From: Gremmenia infestans
Taxonomy: Eukaryota > Ascomycota > Leotiomycetes > Helotiales > Hamatocanthoscyphaceae
Length of the DNA: 64,000 nt
Reading direction: 5' to 3'
NCBI GenBank assembly: GCA_032629725.1
Contig: JAFEVB010000022.1
Location: forward strand, 992,001-1,056,000
Positions 10,518 through 22,018 of this stretch are shown piece by piece (position 1 is the first letter of the stretch; the number at the start of each line of letters is the position of its first letter). The notes under the pieces are model-generated. The model was not told where the DNA came from and searched no databases. It was given only the letters and a program-made list of their open reading frames with translations. The translations under genes and the position numbers were made by a program.

Positions 10518-12762
10518 TCAACTACTCGTTGACTTATCCTCTTCCAAGAAGAACTAGAACACCACCATATCAGTGTATGCATTTTTGACACGTAGAGCAG
10601 TTGGGTTTGGAAACTTACGTAATTACCACCTAACTTCTGTTCCTGGTCAAGCTGCGAATTGAGCTTGTTGATACGAGGACGGTAATTGCTTGGATCACGG
10701 CGGAATGTGACATCGAGGTTCTTCAGGAACTTGTTGCAACCGGTAAGGAGGGACTCGGGAGTGTTGGCGCGGGCGTCGATTCCTGGCTCACCGTCAAAGA
10801 CGATAACTCGATCGGCAAGGTAGGTGGCCATGATGAAATCGTGCTCAACGATAAAGGCAGTCTTCTTGGAGTGCATGATGAAGCGCTTGATGACGCGTGC
10901 GGCGATGATACGTTGCTCGGAGTCGAGGTAGGCGGAAGGTTCATCGATGAGGTAGATATCGGCGGGGAGACCAAGGGCAAGGACAATGGCCACTCGTTGC
11001 AGTTCTCCTCCTGAGAGGGTCTTGACTTCCTGGTCAATGAATTCCTCGAGCTTCAAAGGTTTGACGACATCGGTTTGGAATTGGGGAAGAAGGAATGCGG
11101 TCTTGATCTTCTTGAAAAATAGCTGTCGAACTGTGCCCTCGAACTTTGGCGTAATCTTCTGAGGCTTCATGCTGACCTTCATTCCTGGCACCTTTTGATC
11201 GCCATCGGGCTTCAAAGCACCAGCCAACATTTTACAGAATGTTGTCTTGCCAGTTCCGTTCTCGCCCATCATGACGATGATTTCCGAGTCGGTGAAGTCA
11301 CCCTCCTCAATTTGAAGGTGGAAAGTGTCTAGAGTCTTTTCCATCTTCGGATAAGTAAATGCGCGTGATCGGTCGGCCATAAACTCATCGGCAGCTTCAG
11401 CAATGCGGAAAGTCAAAGACTCCTCTCTGAAACGGAGATTCTCCGTTGGAATGTTTCCATCGAGGAAGATATTGATACCTTCACGGACCGATGCCGGGAG
11501 AGTGACAACACCGTAAACAGCTGGTTTGCCATACAGAACGCAAATGAAATCAGACAGATAATCGAGTACCGAAAGATCGTGCTCTACGCAGATAACGTAA
11601 TCGTCTGGGCGCAAAAGTGATCGGATAATCTTTGCTGCACTCAAACGTTGCTTTACATCTAGGTAAGAAGAAGGCTCGTCAAACATGTAGCTACAGATTT
11701 ATTAGAACGATTCAAGGATTTACGCAGGGGATCGCCTACACATCAGCTTGCTGCACGCAGACAGTACCAATGGCGAATCTTTGAAGCTCTCCACCAGACA
11801 GAAGATTCACATCTCGGTCCATAATGTGATTGAGTTCTGTGAAGGTTAGCCATTACTATTGGTAGATGAATAAAATTGTTGTCCTTACCTAGAACATCAA
11901 GGACTTCCTCAAGGTTGTCCATTGAAGCTTGCGCTTCGATGAGTGTTCGAACCGTCTTGTCAGCACTTCGGATTGCCCTTGGAATACGATCGACATATTG
12001 TGGCTTGACTATAGCCTTCAAATCATCCTCAAGGATTTTGGTAAAATAATCTGCAAGCAATCATCAGTATGCTGAACTATAATACAGCCCAAGAAACGTA
12101 CTTTGTAACTCGGAACCTCTGAAGTACTTGATCACATCCTGCCAGTCCGGGGGATTGTCATATCTTCCCAAGTTGGGCTTCAACTTTCCACTCAAAATCT
12201 TCAGGGCTGTACTCTTTCCGATACCGTTGGAACCAACCAAGCCTAGAACCTGACCTGGTCGAGGGGTCGGCAAGCGATGAAGCTTGAAACTGTTGGCCGA
12301 GTATCTATGTGTGACGTGCGACTCGAGATTGGTTGGCAGATTGATGATATTGATAGCTCCGAATGGACATTTCTTTGGGCAGATACCACAACCGATGCAA
12401 AGATTTTCTGAGATGAAAGCGATCTTAGACGTAGCGTCCACTTCGATACAAAGACGGCCACTTCGAACGACGGGGCAGGACTTCTTGCATTCTTGTCGGC
12501 ATTTCTACACAAAATGGAGTGTTAGCACAATAAACATTCTTGAAGGGTCTGGTATGTTTACCTTTGGTTTGCACTGAGTGACAGGAGTGTTGTTAGCATT
12601 TCGTCTCGTTCGAGGCGGGGTAGTGGGGCATGGCTTGAAGTGATTTCTTTCGCACCTTGTCTGAACTGATGATGGCGATACTGTGGGAATTCGAGCGGTT
12701 AGTAACAGAGAGACCCCTGACAAGCAGCAATCGTAGACATACCGGGTGAGCTTGTCGGACAT
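10518..12762 (-). CDS. RLI1: Rli1/ABCE1 ribosome-recycling ATPase
   Basis: Eight exons on the minus strand (12762-12743, 12680-12656, 12573-12562, 12504-12102, 12050-11889, 11836-11740, 11690-10619, 10553-10518) encode 608 aa, the usual size. Rli1 is an essential cytosolic Fe-S protein with two ABC ATPase domains. It splits terminated 80S ribosomes with eRF1/Dom34 and acts in ribosome biogenesis and initiation. The N terminus has two 4Fe-4S cysteine sets (CKPKKCRQECKKSC; CIGCGICPKKCPFGA). ATPase 1 has GSNGIGKST, LSGGELQRF and MFDEPSSYLD; ATPase 2 has GENGTGKTT, LSGGELQRV and LIDEPSAYLD, with the hinge RRDPSNYRPRINKLN. The C terminus is GGNYFFLEEDKSTSS. The third exon is only 12 nt (CKPK) and is required because the preceding intron has an in-frame stop. 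Retention of the last intron would give a different acidic tail. Confidence 0.95.
12562..12573 (-). other. RLI1: 12-nt microexon of RLI1
   Basis: The exon TGCAAACCAAAG encodes CKPK and lies between an 82-nt intron (12574-12655) and a 57-nt intron (12505-12561), each with GT...AG ends. Its cysteine is the first ligand of the N-terminal Fe-S motif. Skipping it would keep the frame but remove that ligand; leaving the upstream intron in would introduce a TAA. Confidence 0.88.
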
Positions 12763-13833
12763 ATTCGCGGTTTCTGTTTGCGAGCAAGGCGCAAAGAATG
12801 CCGAAGTTTGAAGAAATGTGCGGAGCTTGGACTGCGGGATTCGATATTTCTTGAGGTTGCTGCTGCCGACTGCGCTAGGATGGGAATCTGGTGATGTTTT
12901 GTCGCGTGGTCCAGATGTACGAAGTACAGTAAAGCAGAGGCAAAGGGGAGCGAAGTTCTTGTCTACGGTACGGTACTCCAGTATTTATTTTCAGGCTTTT
13001 GTGGTGTGGTGGTTAGGTATGGTCACCATGATTTGTGGTAAATCTGATTGGCGGGCTCAGGGCGGTGGAATATAAAGTGGGTCTTCACCGCGTGCACACT
13101 GAGGTTTTGCGTGTAGAAGAGTTGCACTCTGTTGTTCATTCACACTTCAGAAAATCCAAAACTCTCCGATTTACTTCAAGATCATTTTACTCTTTTACCC
13201 AGTATTTCGAGAAAGAAATCCAAACTCATCTTTGACAAGTACAACTACATGCCTCCCAATCTGCATTCATAATTGCATAGTCACATTGTCCAGAACAATC
13301 GGTGCTAGCCCCTTTAGGTATCGCTTCAGCGGTCAAGCCCAAGACACAATTGTTCCCTACAGCAAAGAGGCTCGCTCGGTCACATCTCAAAGAACGTACC
13401 GTACACCATCTCACAACTCCCAAGATATACTTTCACCCACACACTCACTATTATACCCCGGCATACAATCCTTTAGAGGGGGGAGCTACATTATGGCTTG
13501 TAAGTAACCATTACTTTTCCTGAAATTTTTACGTCCAATGCCGGATATTTCCCCAAGGCTGCCATTCATCCGCCTGCTCGTGAATCCATCGTGACCATCG
13601 AGATATATCGATATCATGACTTCCGAAGGCCTAATAGACCTTTTTCTTGAGCCTGGGAGATGCTCGCTCAGTTCTCCGATGATACAGCAACGTCTTTTAC
13701 CGCGTGTCCAGCACCCACAGTCATCAATGGTCCAGGATCCATCATCAGCCCCGTCTCCAAGATACCTCCAACTGCTTCGAAATGCGCCGCAAGCACTCAG
13801 ATCTGCCTTGAAGACTCGCAGGTCAATGTTTTG
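12763..13833. other. Divergent RLI1/CHD1 intergenic region
   Basis: About 1.07 kb between start regions. It includes the RLI1 promoter and a pyrimidine-rich stretch ahead of CHD1. No independent gene is supported. Because the first CHD1 exon is uncertain, part of 13600-13833 may be transcribed leader. Confidence 0.55.
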
Positions 13834-16800
13834 ATGGAATCAGGATCGCGTGCTTCTTCTATGGGTGGTCCTACGGTTCAGAAAAATTCTGGCGTCATCA
13901 GGAACTTGAAGCTATACTGTTCAGATTGCTAACATCGTCGTCTTCAGCCCCACCATCCACAGGTCCATTGCTGGACGCATCACCATCTTTACCGCTTTCC
14001 AACGGACACACCTCTCCGCTGGAAAATCCTACACTCACAAACGATGACGCTCCTTACGATTCGGAGTCAGACCTCTCCGAAGTTGCTATCCCCATCATCG
14101 ACGAACCCTCACCGGCGACCTCTTCTAACCACCAGTCCGAATTTGGCGCCCATGCCACTGATGATTCCGACTCTGACCCGGCAGACGTCCAAGACGCGTC
14201 TGACGATGCTGACTTTGATATGGAGGACAGTCCAGCTCCCGTTGTAACAAACGGCGAACGTGAAGACCGCTCAACTTCCACTGATTCTCGCCGGCCTGCT
14301 AAGCGGAAGCAAGGTCTCGAGGATGAACATATCAAAGCCAATCCAGAATTATATGGTTTGCGGAGAAGTGTACATAGACATCAAAGGCCATGTTTCAGAA
14401 TCTCCATACTGACTTGTCCGTCTAGGGTCGTCCTGTTCAGCAACGAAGCATTGTACGTTACCGGCTCCAACTACAAACTCTTGGTCTTCATTGATCATAT
14501 GAGATATTAACTTTCTACAGATTGAATCAGACGATGAGAATGATGATTCCGACTCAGACATTATTCCAACTCATAGAACAAAACGAAGGAAGCAAGAGCG
14601 GTCGCGACCAAGTAGACCCCCCTCACCTTACTACCTGTTGTCACCATGGTAGCTAATGGTTCATATATAGCCTCGAAACGCGAAACGCCAATTCTACGTT
14701 CCGCATCTCATTCCGACTCTGATGACTCTGATACATATGGAGGTGCCAGAGCGAAAACTCTCACAAAAAAGAACCGCCGCCGCCAGCTCGAGTCAGGCAA
14801 TCTAGCCCCTATCTACCAAGAAAAGAGATGGAATAGCCGAAGAGCCGCACAGGTCACAGCTGGAGCATATCAAGAGAGTGGCGATGGCGAGGAATTTGAA
14901 GAAGATTCCGATGCAGCGACCCCAAGTTATTGGGCTCCGGAAGTAGCGGATAATACCCCATATGTTGATCTGGTCATCAAGCACCGCCTCAAAGATGGGG
15001 TAGATATCAACAAGGAGGAGCTTGGTCGTGACGACTTCGAATATTACATAAAATGGCAGGACAAATCCCACTACCATGCTACTTGGGAGACCATTGAGTC
15101 CTTGGCTGGCATGAAAGGTGTCCGTCGCCTCGAAAACTATTACAGAAAAACGATTCTTGATGATATATTCATGTTACGGGGCCAAGACGTTCCTATCGAA
15201 GAGAAAGAGAAGTGGATGCTGGACAAAGAACGAGATGCTGATGCCTTGCTTGATTATACGAAAGTTGATCGTGTCATAGGCACAAGGGAGGGCGATGAAG
15301 AAACAGAGTACTACGTTAAATGGAAAAGCCTCTACTATGAGAACTGCACTTGGGAGAGTGCTTCTCTGGTTAGCGAACTTGCGCAAGATGCTATCGACCG
15401 CTTCCTAGATCGCAGCTCCCGGTCGTTGGCTTCGGATAACAAAGAGACTAACCCTAATACACGAAGCGCCCACGTACCAATTCGGGAGCAACCACCATAT
15501 GTCATGAATGGTCAACTTCGAGACTTCCAAATAACTGGCCTGAACTTCCTGGCGTATAACTGGACGAAGAATAAGAATGTCATTCTGGCTGATGAGATGG
15601 GCTTGGGAAAGACAGTCCAAACTGTAGCGTTCATGAATTGGCTTCGCCATGACAGACGTCAACAAGGCCCATTTATCGTCGTTGTTCCACTGTCGACAAT
15701 TCCAGCCTGGGGTGACACATTTGATCACTGGGCCCCCGATTTGAACTATGTCACTTACAGTGGCAAGGAGGCTTCCAGGAAGATTATTCGTGACTACGAG
15801 CTCTTAGTTGACAATAACGTCAAGCGTCCTAAGTTCAATGTCCTTCTCACCACGTACGAATTTATCCTCGCAGATGCTGCGTTCTTATCTCAGATCAAAT
15901 GGCAGTTTATGGGTGTTGATGAAGCTCACCGCTTGAAAAATCGGGAGTCGCAGTTGTATCAAAAACTTCTCGATTTCAAAGCTCCTAGTAGATTGTTGAT
16001 TACTGGTACACCCGTTCAAAACACCCTTGGAGAATTGTCAGCGCTCATGGATTTTCTAATGCCTGGCGAACTGGACATCGAAGAGGACATGGATTTGACT
16101 GCAGATGCTGCTGGTGACAAGATTGCTGCTCTCACCAATAAGATCCAACCTTACATCTTACGTCGAACGAAACAAAAAGTCGAGAACGATCTACCCCCCA
16201 AAAGTGAGAAGATCATTCGAGTCGAACTTTCCGATGTACAACTTGATTATTATAAGAATATCCTCACGAGAAACTACGCTGCTCTCAACGAGGGTTCCAA
16301 GGGCCAGAAACAGTCGCTACTCAACATTATGATGGAACTCAAGAAAGCCAGTAACCATCCTTACATGTTTCCGAATGCCGAAGAGAAAATCCTGAAGGGC
16401 AGTGAGAGAAGAGAAGACCAATTGAAGGGTCTCATCGCTAGCAGTGGAAAGATGATGCTCCTTGACCAGCTCTTGACCAAGCTAAAGAAAGACAACCATC
16501 GTGTTCTGATTTTCAGTCAGATGGTCAAGATGCTTGACATTCTTGGAGATTATTTACAACTTCGGGGTTACCAATTCCAGCGTTTGGACGGCACCATCGC
16601 TGCTGGTCCTCGTCGTATGGCTATCGATCATTTCAATGCAGATGGAAGCAATGACTTTTGCTTCCTACTCTCCACTCGTGCGGGAGGTCTTGGCATCAAC
16701 CTAATGACGGCAGATACTGTCATAATTTTCGATTCAGACTGGAATCCTCAAGCAGATCTTCAAGCAATGGCACGCGCTCATCGAATCGGTCAGAAAAAGC

Positions 16801-18826
16801 CAGTCAGCATCTACAGATTGGTCTCGAAGGAGACTGTGGAGGAAGAGGTTCTCGAACGTGCTCGCAACAAACTCATGCTCGAGTTCATCACCATCCAGAG
16901 GGGTGTTACCGACAGAGAGAAAAAGGAACTTCGCGAGAAAGCAGTCAAGGCCGGCAAGATTGATGATCCCAAATCCTCCGACGACATATCCAGAATCCTC
17001 AAACGCCGAGGCCAAAAGATGTTTGAGCAGTCCGGTAACCAGAAGAAGTTGGAAGAATTGAATATCGACGCTGTCCTTGAGAACGCTGAGGAGCATATGA
17101 CGGAAGTCCCGGAAGGAATGGACGCTGACGGTGGCGAGGACTTTTTGAAAAGCTTTGAATACACTGATGTCAAGATCGACCTAGCATGGGATGATATCAT
17201 CCCCAAAGATCAGCTCGATGGTATCAAAGCTGAAGAGGAAAAGCGCGCCCACGAAGAATATCTAAAGAAAGTCGTCGAGGAAAACGCTCCTCGAAAAGCT
17301 GCAGTCAAAAACACTGCCGAGTATGAGCGAGAGCAACGTCTTGCCAAGAAACGGGAACGTGATCAGGCAAAACAAGAAGAGCTTGATGAGAAGAGAGAGG
17401 CACAAGCAAACCGTGCTGATCCAAAGCGAGATCTCAATGAAAAAGAAGCCAGGAACCTGTTCAGGGCATTTCTTCGATATGGCTCTCTTGAAGAGCGTGG
17501 CGAGGAGCTGATCAAGGATGCACGACTTGTCGGTCGTGATATCGAAGTGTTGCGTGCCGCTATCAGGTCCATTACAGACGAGAGTGACAGGCGTCTCAAG
17601 GAAGATGCTGAACGAATCGAGGCCATGGAAAGAGAATCAAATAAGCCTCTGACAAAGAAAGACAAGAAGGCTGTTCTCTTCGACTTCCTGGGGGTCAAGA
17701 GGTTGAATGCCGAGACTGTCATGGAACGTCCGGGGGAAATGAGAATGTTGAAGGAAATCATCGCCAAAGTGTCTGATTTTCGGAACGTTCGAGTCGCTGA
17801 AGCCTCCAAAGCTGCCCACTACTCTTGCGAATGGGGCGCAAGGGAGGATGGGATGCTACTTGTTGGAATACATCGGCATGGCTATGGAGCCTGGGTTCAG
17901 ATTAGAGACGATGAAGATCTTGGATTGAAAGAGAAATTCTTCCTAGAAGAGCATCGCGTTGATAAGAAGGAGGAGCGAATCAAAGGAGACGAGAAGGTTG
18001 CTAAGGCGCCTGGTGCCGTTCATTTGGTTCGACGAGCTGATTATCTCCTTTCTGTTTTGAAGGCTAAGCACCTCAACAATGAAGCTGCTAAACGTGCCGT
18101 GGAGAATCATCATCGGAATAATAAGAAGCAGGATCGTACGAATGGCCATCGACGCTCCGAAACTGGAAGAGCATCTGTCTCTGCTTCTCCAGCACCGCAA
18201 TCAAAGAAGACGCATCGGCAGCCTGAAAGCCGTGACCGTGCACACAGCCAAAGTCATGCTCACGGAGGCAGCAGTTCCAAGCCTGATCTGAAGAGGAAGC
18301 ATAGCGCACCTGATGATGAACGCCAACGTCACTCCAAGCACCGGAAGTCCGAGGGTAGTCACTCAAAGCTAAGGCATGAGCTAGACCCTGTGATGAAGCA
18401 CGTTTTCCGCCCCGTGAAAGAGAACCTTAGATCAATCACGACGACTACTAAGGAGCGCATCAAGTCACAGAAGGAGCGCGCCAGTATCCTGAAAACGGAA
18501 CTGGTGATAATTGGTGACTTCATTGTCACTCAACTAGAAGACACTCCTGCTATGGAGAAAGACTCACTCCGTCCCAGGTTCTGGTAAGTTACACGCAACT
18601 CGTACACAACTTTAATTTGCTAACAGCTTAAAGGGACCATGTCGCAGCCTTCTGGCCTGGAATAGATGCACCCCCAAGCGGGGCGCAACTAGAGGGGATG
18701 TATAAGAAGCTTACGGCTAGCAAGAACGTGGATGGTGCTGCTGCTGAGCGGAAAGTTACTAAAAACGGCAACAGTGCTGCTGTTGAACAAAAGCCTACAA
18801 AGAACGGTGTCGGCCCTCTGCCGTAG
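13834..18826 (+). CDS. CHD1: Chromodomain helicase Chd1 (chromatin remodeller)
   Basis: Chd1 is a nuclear ATP-dependent remodeller that spaces nucleosomes over transcribed genes. My model has six exons (13834-13864, 13948-14369, 14426-14452, 14521-14611, 14671-18583, 18634-18826), 1558 aa. Visible in order: an acidic N terminus; LYGLRRS then a 27-nt exon (GRPVQQRSI); chromodomain 1 (about 292-357, YYIKWQDKSHYHATWE); chromodomain 2 (about 389-440, YYVKWKSLYYENCTWE); the SNF2 ATPase with ADEMGLGKT (~500), the Walker B box VDEAHRLKN (~605) and STRAGGLGINL (~857); a SANT/SLIDE-type DNA-binding region (FRAFLRYGSLEERGEELI; GAREDGMLLVGIHRHGYGAW); and a C-terminal CHCT-like helical domain that spans the last intron (DHVAAFWPG). 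The first exon is weak: the frame before 13948 has no ATG, and a phase-compatible upstream ATG at 13834 is my best guess. The intron at 14612 uses a poor donor (GTAGAC). Confidence 0.93.
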
Positions 18827-19513
18827 TACGTTTACAAGGCTCTGACATACTTTTAGGCATTTGCCTCTCAATTTTGTTTTCACCATTGCGTCGGCGTTCT
18901 CGAGCGGAAATATTTGGCCGGAGCCATAGCATTCAGGTAGGCGTATACTTTGCTTTTAGAGGGACATCTCCTGGTAGGAGATGCATGCATTGAAAACGGA
19001 TCTGCCGTAGCAGGTTTACGTTTTTACAGTACACGGACTGATAGATGTTTGGTACCTGGGATATTGGCTCCGTGGAGAAAATTGTTATAGTGTTTCTCGT
19101 TGCGGCATAACTGCGTTCAGCACCTCTTATAGCCCGAGCAAGGAGACAATAGGAACAAAAGTTTCGCCTCAATTTCAATGCTCATATGATCATCGTGAAG
19201 TGACTGACAATGTCTAGTACGGAGGTGCAACCTTGAATAGTTGTAAATCTTGGCGTGGCTAATAAGCGGTAGCAGGATTACGAGGGTCCTGCACCTCCGT
19301 AGAGTAGGACCAGCCTGTATGTAGTCTTGGAACTACCTCGCTCAGTACTATGCATTAGTTCCGAGAATCGCTGACCTTGCAGCAATATTGTTTTGGGCAT
19401 TGCATAGGTTGTTTGTTGCGTCAGGGATTGCATTCAACTTTAGTTGACTGGCTGCTTGTCAGCACGCAAAAGGTACTGTATAGAACTTTTCAATGGTGAT
19501 AGGGAGTATATTC
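18827..19513. other. Intergenic between CHD1 and the GH95 relic
   Basis: No gene is seen. The main content is the short inverted-repeat element at 19218-19301. This marks the change from the housekeeping block to the accessory carbohydrate region. Confidence 0.6.
19218..19301. mobile_element. 84-bp MITE-like element with perfect 12-bp inverted ends
   Basis: TACGGAGGTGCA at 19218-19229 is repeated in perfect inverted orientation (TGCACCTCCGTA) at 19290-19301. With a 2-nt gap the match extends inwards to ACC/GGT. No clear target-site duplication was found. A diverged copy lies at 31153-31242 and shares the 14-mer TTGGCGTGGCTAAT. It is too short to encode protein, so a non-autonomous element or its footprint is inferred. 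Confidence 0.5.
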
Positions 19514-21680
19514 CTACCTTGCTACAGTATCACTTACCACAACAGAATATCCGAGCCCCTTTTCAGTCTGAAATGAAACTGCAACATTGGCAAAAAAGGG
19601 ACCGCATATGCTTTCACCCCTGTTTTCCACTCTAAAGCTTTGCTTGGCTTTGAGCACACAGACATTGCCCAGACGCGATTCAAGAACTGCACTGCACAGA
19701 GTTCCCTCAGACCATATCATATCCAGCACAAGCCCACCTCGTGTACAGAGAGAGACCTTTGATAGATCCCTCGGACCAAGAAGATGGCAGCGCCGGCAGC
19801 AACACGATCTCGCCGTCATGGGACTGTACCAGCATCTCCGTGATACCAGCTGTCGCTCCGAAATTCCCGTCAATCTGGAAGGGCGGGTAGTCATCTAGCA
19901 GACTGTCGTGCGTCGATGTGTCTGTGGCCGGGCTCGGCTTTTCGTAGTCTTCTAGCCATTCCTACAGCTGCCCGTGACGCCCGATGCGTAATGGTGGGAA
20001 TTGGCTGCGGAGAGTCATTACACGGTTCCTCAGGGGCTTGTCTTCTTCGTTGCATAGGATTGAGGCAGCTGCGAGGAAGTCCCCGAATAGACTATGGAGT
20101 ATTTCGGAATCCATGGTGGGACCGATGCGCATACAACCTTCTTCCCCATTCGGGAGCCTGTGTACATTTTCTGGCGACAATGAAGGGTTGGTGACCATAT
20201 AGCCATCCTTTTCCACCTGGAAATCGCAGAAGAATTCCACGCTACCGCGCAGGACATCATATGCCTTTGCCAGGAAAGCCTTGTCGCCAGAGAATTCAAA
20301 ATGCTGCCATATATGAGTAGAGAGCCACGCACCACCCATTGGCCAAAGTGTAGCAGGCATCCATCTATCTTGCGGTGTTGAGTCTGCCCAGAGGTCGGCA
20401 TTGTGGTGCGCGACCCAGCCACCACAGTAATACATCTTACGCGCCGTTACTTTGCCATTCTGTTGCAGCCGTTTCATATGAGCGAACAGTGGCTCGTGAC
20501 ATTCGGATAAGTTGCATGTCTCGGCGAGCCAATAGTTCATCTCAGTGTTAATGTTGATGGTGAATTTGGAGCCCCATGGAGGGCTCATACTCTCGTTCCA
20601 GATACCTTGAAGCGTGGCAGGCAGTGCTTTGAGCCCCAGCCGACTCGAGGAGATTAGTAGATATCGTCCATATTAGGAATACAAAACAACGAGACCTAAA
20701 TCGAGAGTCCCTGATTTTACCAATGCCAACTTTTCGCTGGTGGATTGTGATGTTGCGAGATTCTGCGGTTCGTCACTTCCAAGGCGGAGGTCAACGCGAG
20801 AGAATAAGGATTGATAAAACTTTACATGACGAATCCTCAGCTGGTCATATCCCCTTTGGATGGCTTTCTCGACTAGTTGTAGACAGGTAGCTTCAGGGTC
20901 GTTGTGGCGGAATGTAGTTTCTGCAGCAATTATCATGGACGCCCTCATTTGCGTTCCTTACATCAATCGTCTCCCCTATACTCTCAATGCTCCCTATGAA
21001 TATAAGAATCTGATCAAAAGCGCTAATGGCATAAACTGACCTCCTTCTATCACCACTGTTGCAACGAGGCAAAAATGTACGCCATTGCCTCCGGTCTGTC
21101 CTTTCATTATAAGAGTAGTCCCAACAACTCTGATAGAGTCCATATAAACATTGGTATCGAGGCCGCGGAATAGTCTCATATCGAACAACACCATGCCAGG
21201 ATGTGAAGCCGAGAACTTTGCTGCTATGACACCGTCGCGGTAACAACACAAAGACTCTCGACGATAGCACACCCCATCTATCTCGTAAGAAACCCCAGCC
21301 ACTGCATAATTCAAATCCGAGTGGCGGCGATACTTCGTCACCTGATCATTCGGATGCAGAAAAGTGATGTTGATCTGGCCAAGGGGCTTGTAGTGGCGTT
21401 GAGATTCCGGCATGCCAATGAAGGCCTTCCCCGCGAGATCCTCCGCCTGTTTAAGGAGGCCCTCATTGAGTAGCCTTCTCAATTCTGGAAGATGTTTTAA
21501 AGCATCTTTGGGATTACGATCGGTCGCGCAACCACACCAGACTGAATCCTCATTTAGTTACCATCGTTCCTGTTGTATCTCGCCATATATCATGGCTCCC
21601 AATCTCCCGTTGCCGATGGGCAGTGCGTCTGGCCATTTTGACGCAGGTGCCTTATACCATAGTCGAAGGGCTTCAGTCAT
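19514..21680 (-). pseudogene. GH95 alpha-L-fucosidase, inactivated
   Basis: Read on the minus strand from the ATG at 21680, family GH95 is unmistakable: LPIGNGRLGAMIYGE, LNEDSVWCG, RHYKPLGQI, AAETTFRHNDPEA, YGRYLLISSSR, NESMSPPWGSKF, TININTEMNYW, AHHNADLWADSTPQDRWMP, PPFQIDGNFGATAGITEML, then LLPALPSSW and RGGLVLDMIW. GH95 enzymes release alpha-1,2-linked L-fucose (or L-galactose) from plant polysaccharides such as xyloglucan. Lesions: TAA at 21558-21560 (ERW-stop-LNED, where Gln is normal), an extra base near 20942-20944 (RNANE then ASMII), TAA at 20673-20675 (before YGRYLL), TAG at 19962-19964 (GQL-stop-EWLEDYE), an apparent loss of roughly 90 codons between EWLEDYEKPSPA and YPPFQIDG, and a frame change near 19735-19755. 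One 47-nt intron seems to lie near 21000. The protein cannot be made in one piece. Confidence 0.88.
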
Positions 21681-22018
21681 GCCGGATGGCTAGACGTGAA
21701 AATCAAATGGAAGCAAAATACATCAGCTGAGAGGAGAAATCGATGATTTGCATCTCATGTTCTAGATGCTAATTACCGTCGGATATTTGCGATCGCTATT
21801 TTAGGTGGAGACGCAAAAAGTGACGCTTGTGTCATGCATGTGCATGGAAGAATGTGGCCTATTAAAGATATCTTCTTCGTTAATGAAGAGTGGTCGCGGT
21901 GTGGCTCTAAGTGAGAGCTTAATAAACATAACTTATGCAGTCGTCCCTCACAATGCAGCACTACGCATCGCCTTATTTGCATTATGTGGCATCAATCCAC
22001 TACATTAATACTGAATGC
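21681..22018. other. Upstream region of the GH95 relic
   Basis: 338 bp between the GH95 start and the stop codon of the regulator. GGCTAG, a match to the XlnR core GGCTAR, occurs at 21688-21693, but it is only 8 bp from the ATG and the word is common by chance. Nothing else is evident. Confidence 0.5.

Noticed and set aside
13616..13932. Two short plus-strand frames upstream of CHD1 as separate genes
   Set aside because: No family, no start or splice support, and the region is better explained as the CHD1 leader or first exon.
20994..21482. Fragments of the GH95 relic as separate small genes
   Set aside because: Together they align to consecutive parts of one GH95 protein broken by stops and frame changes.
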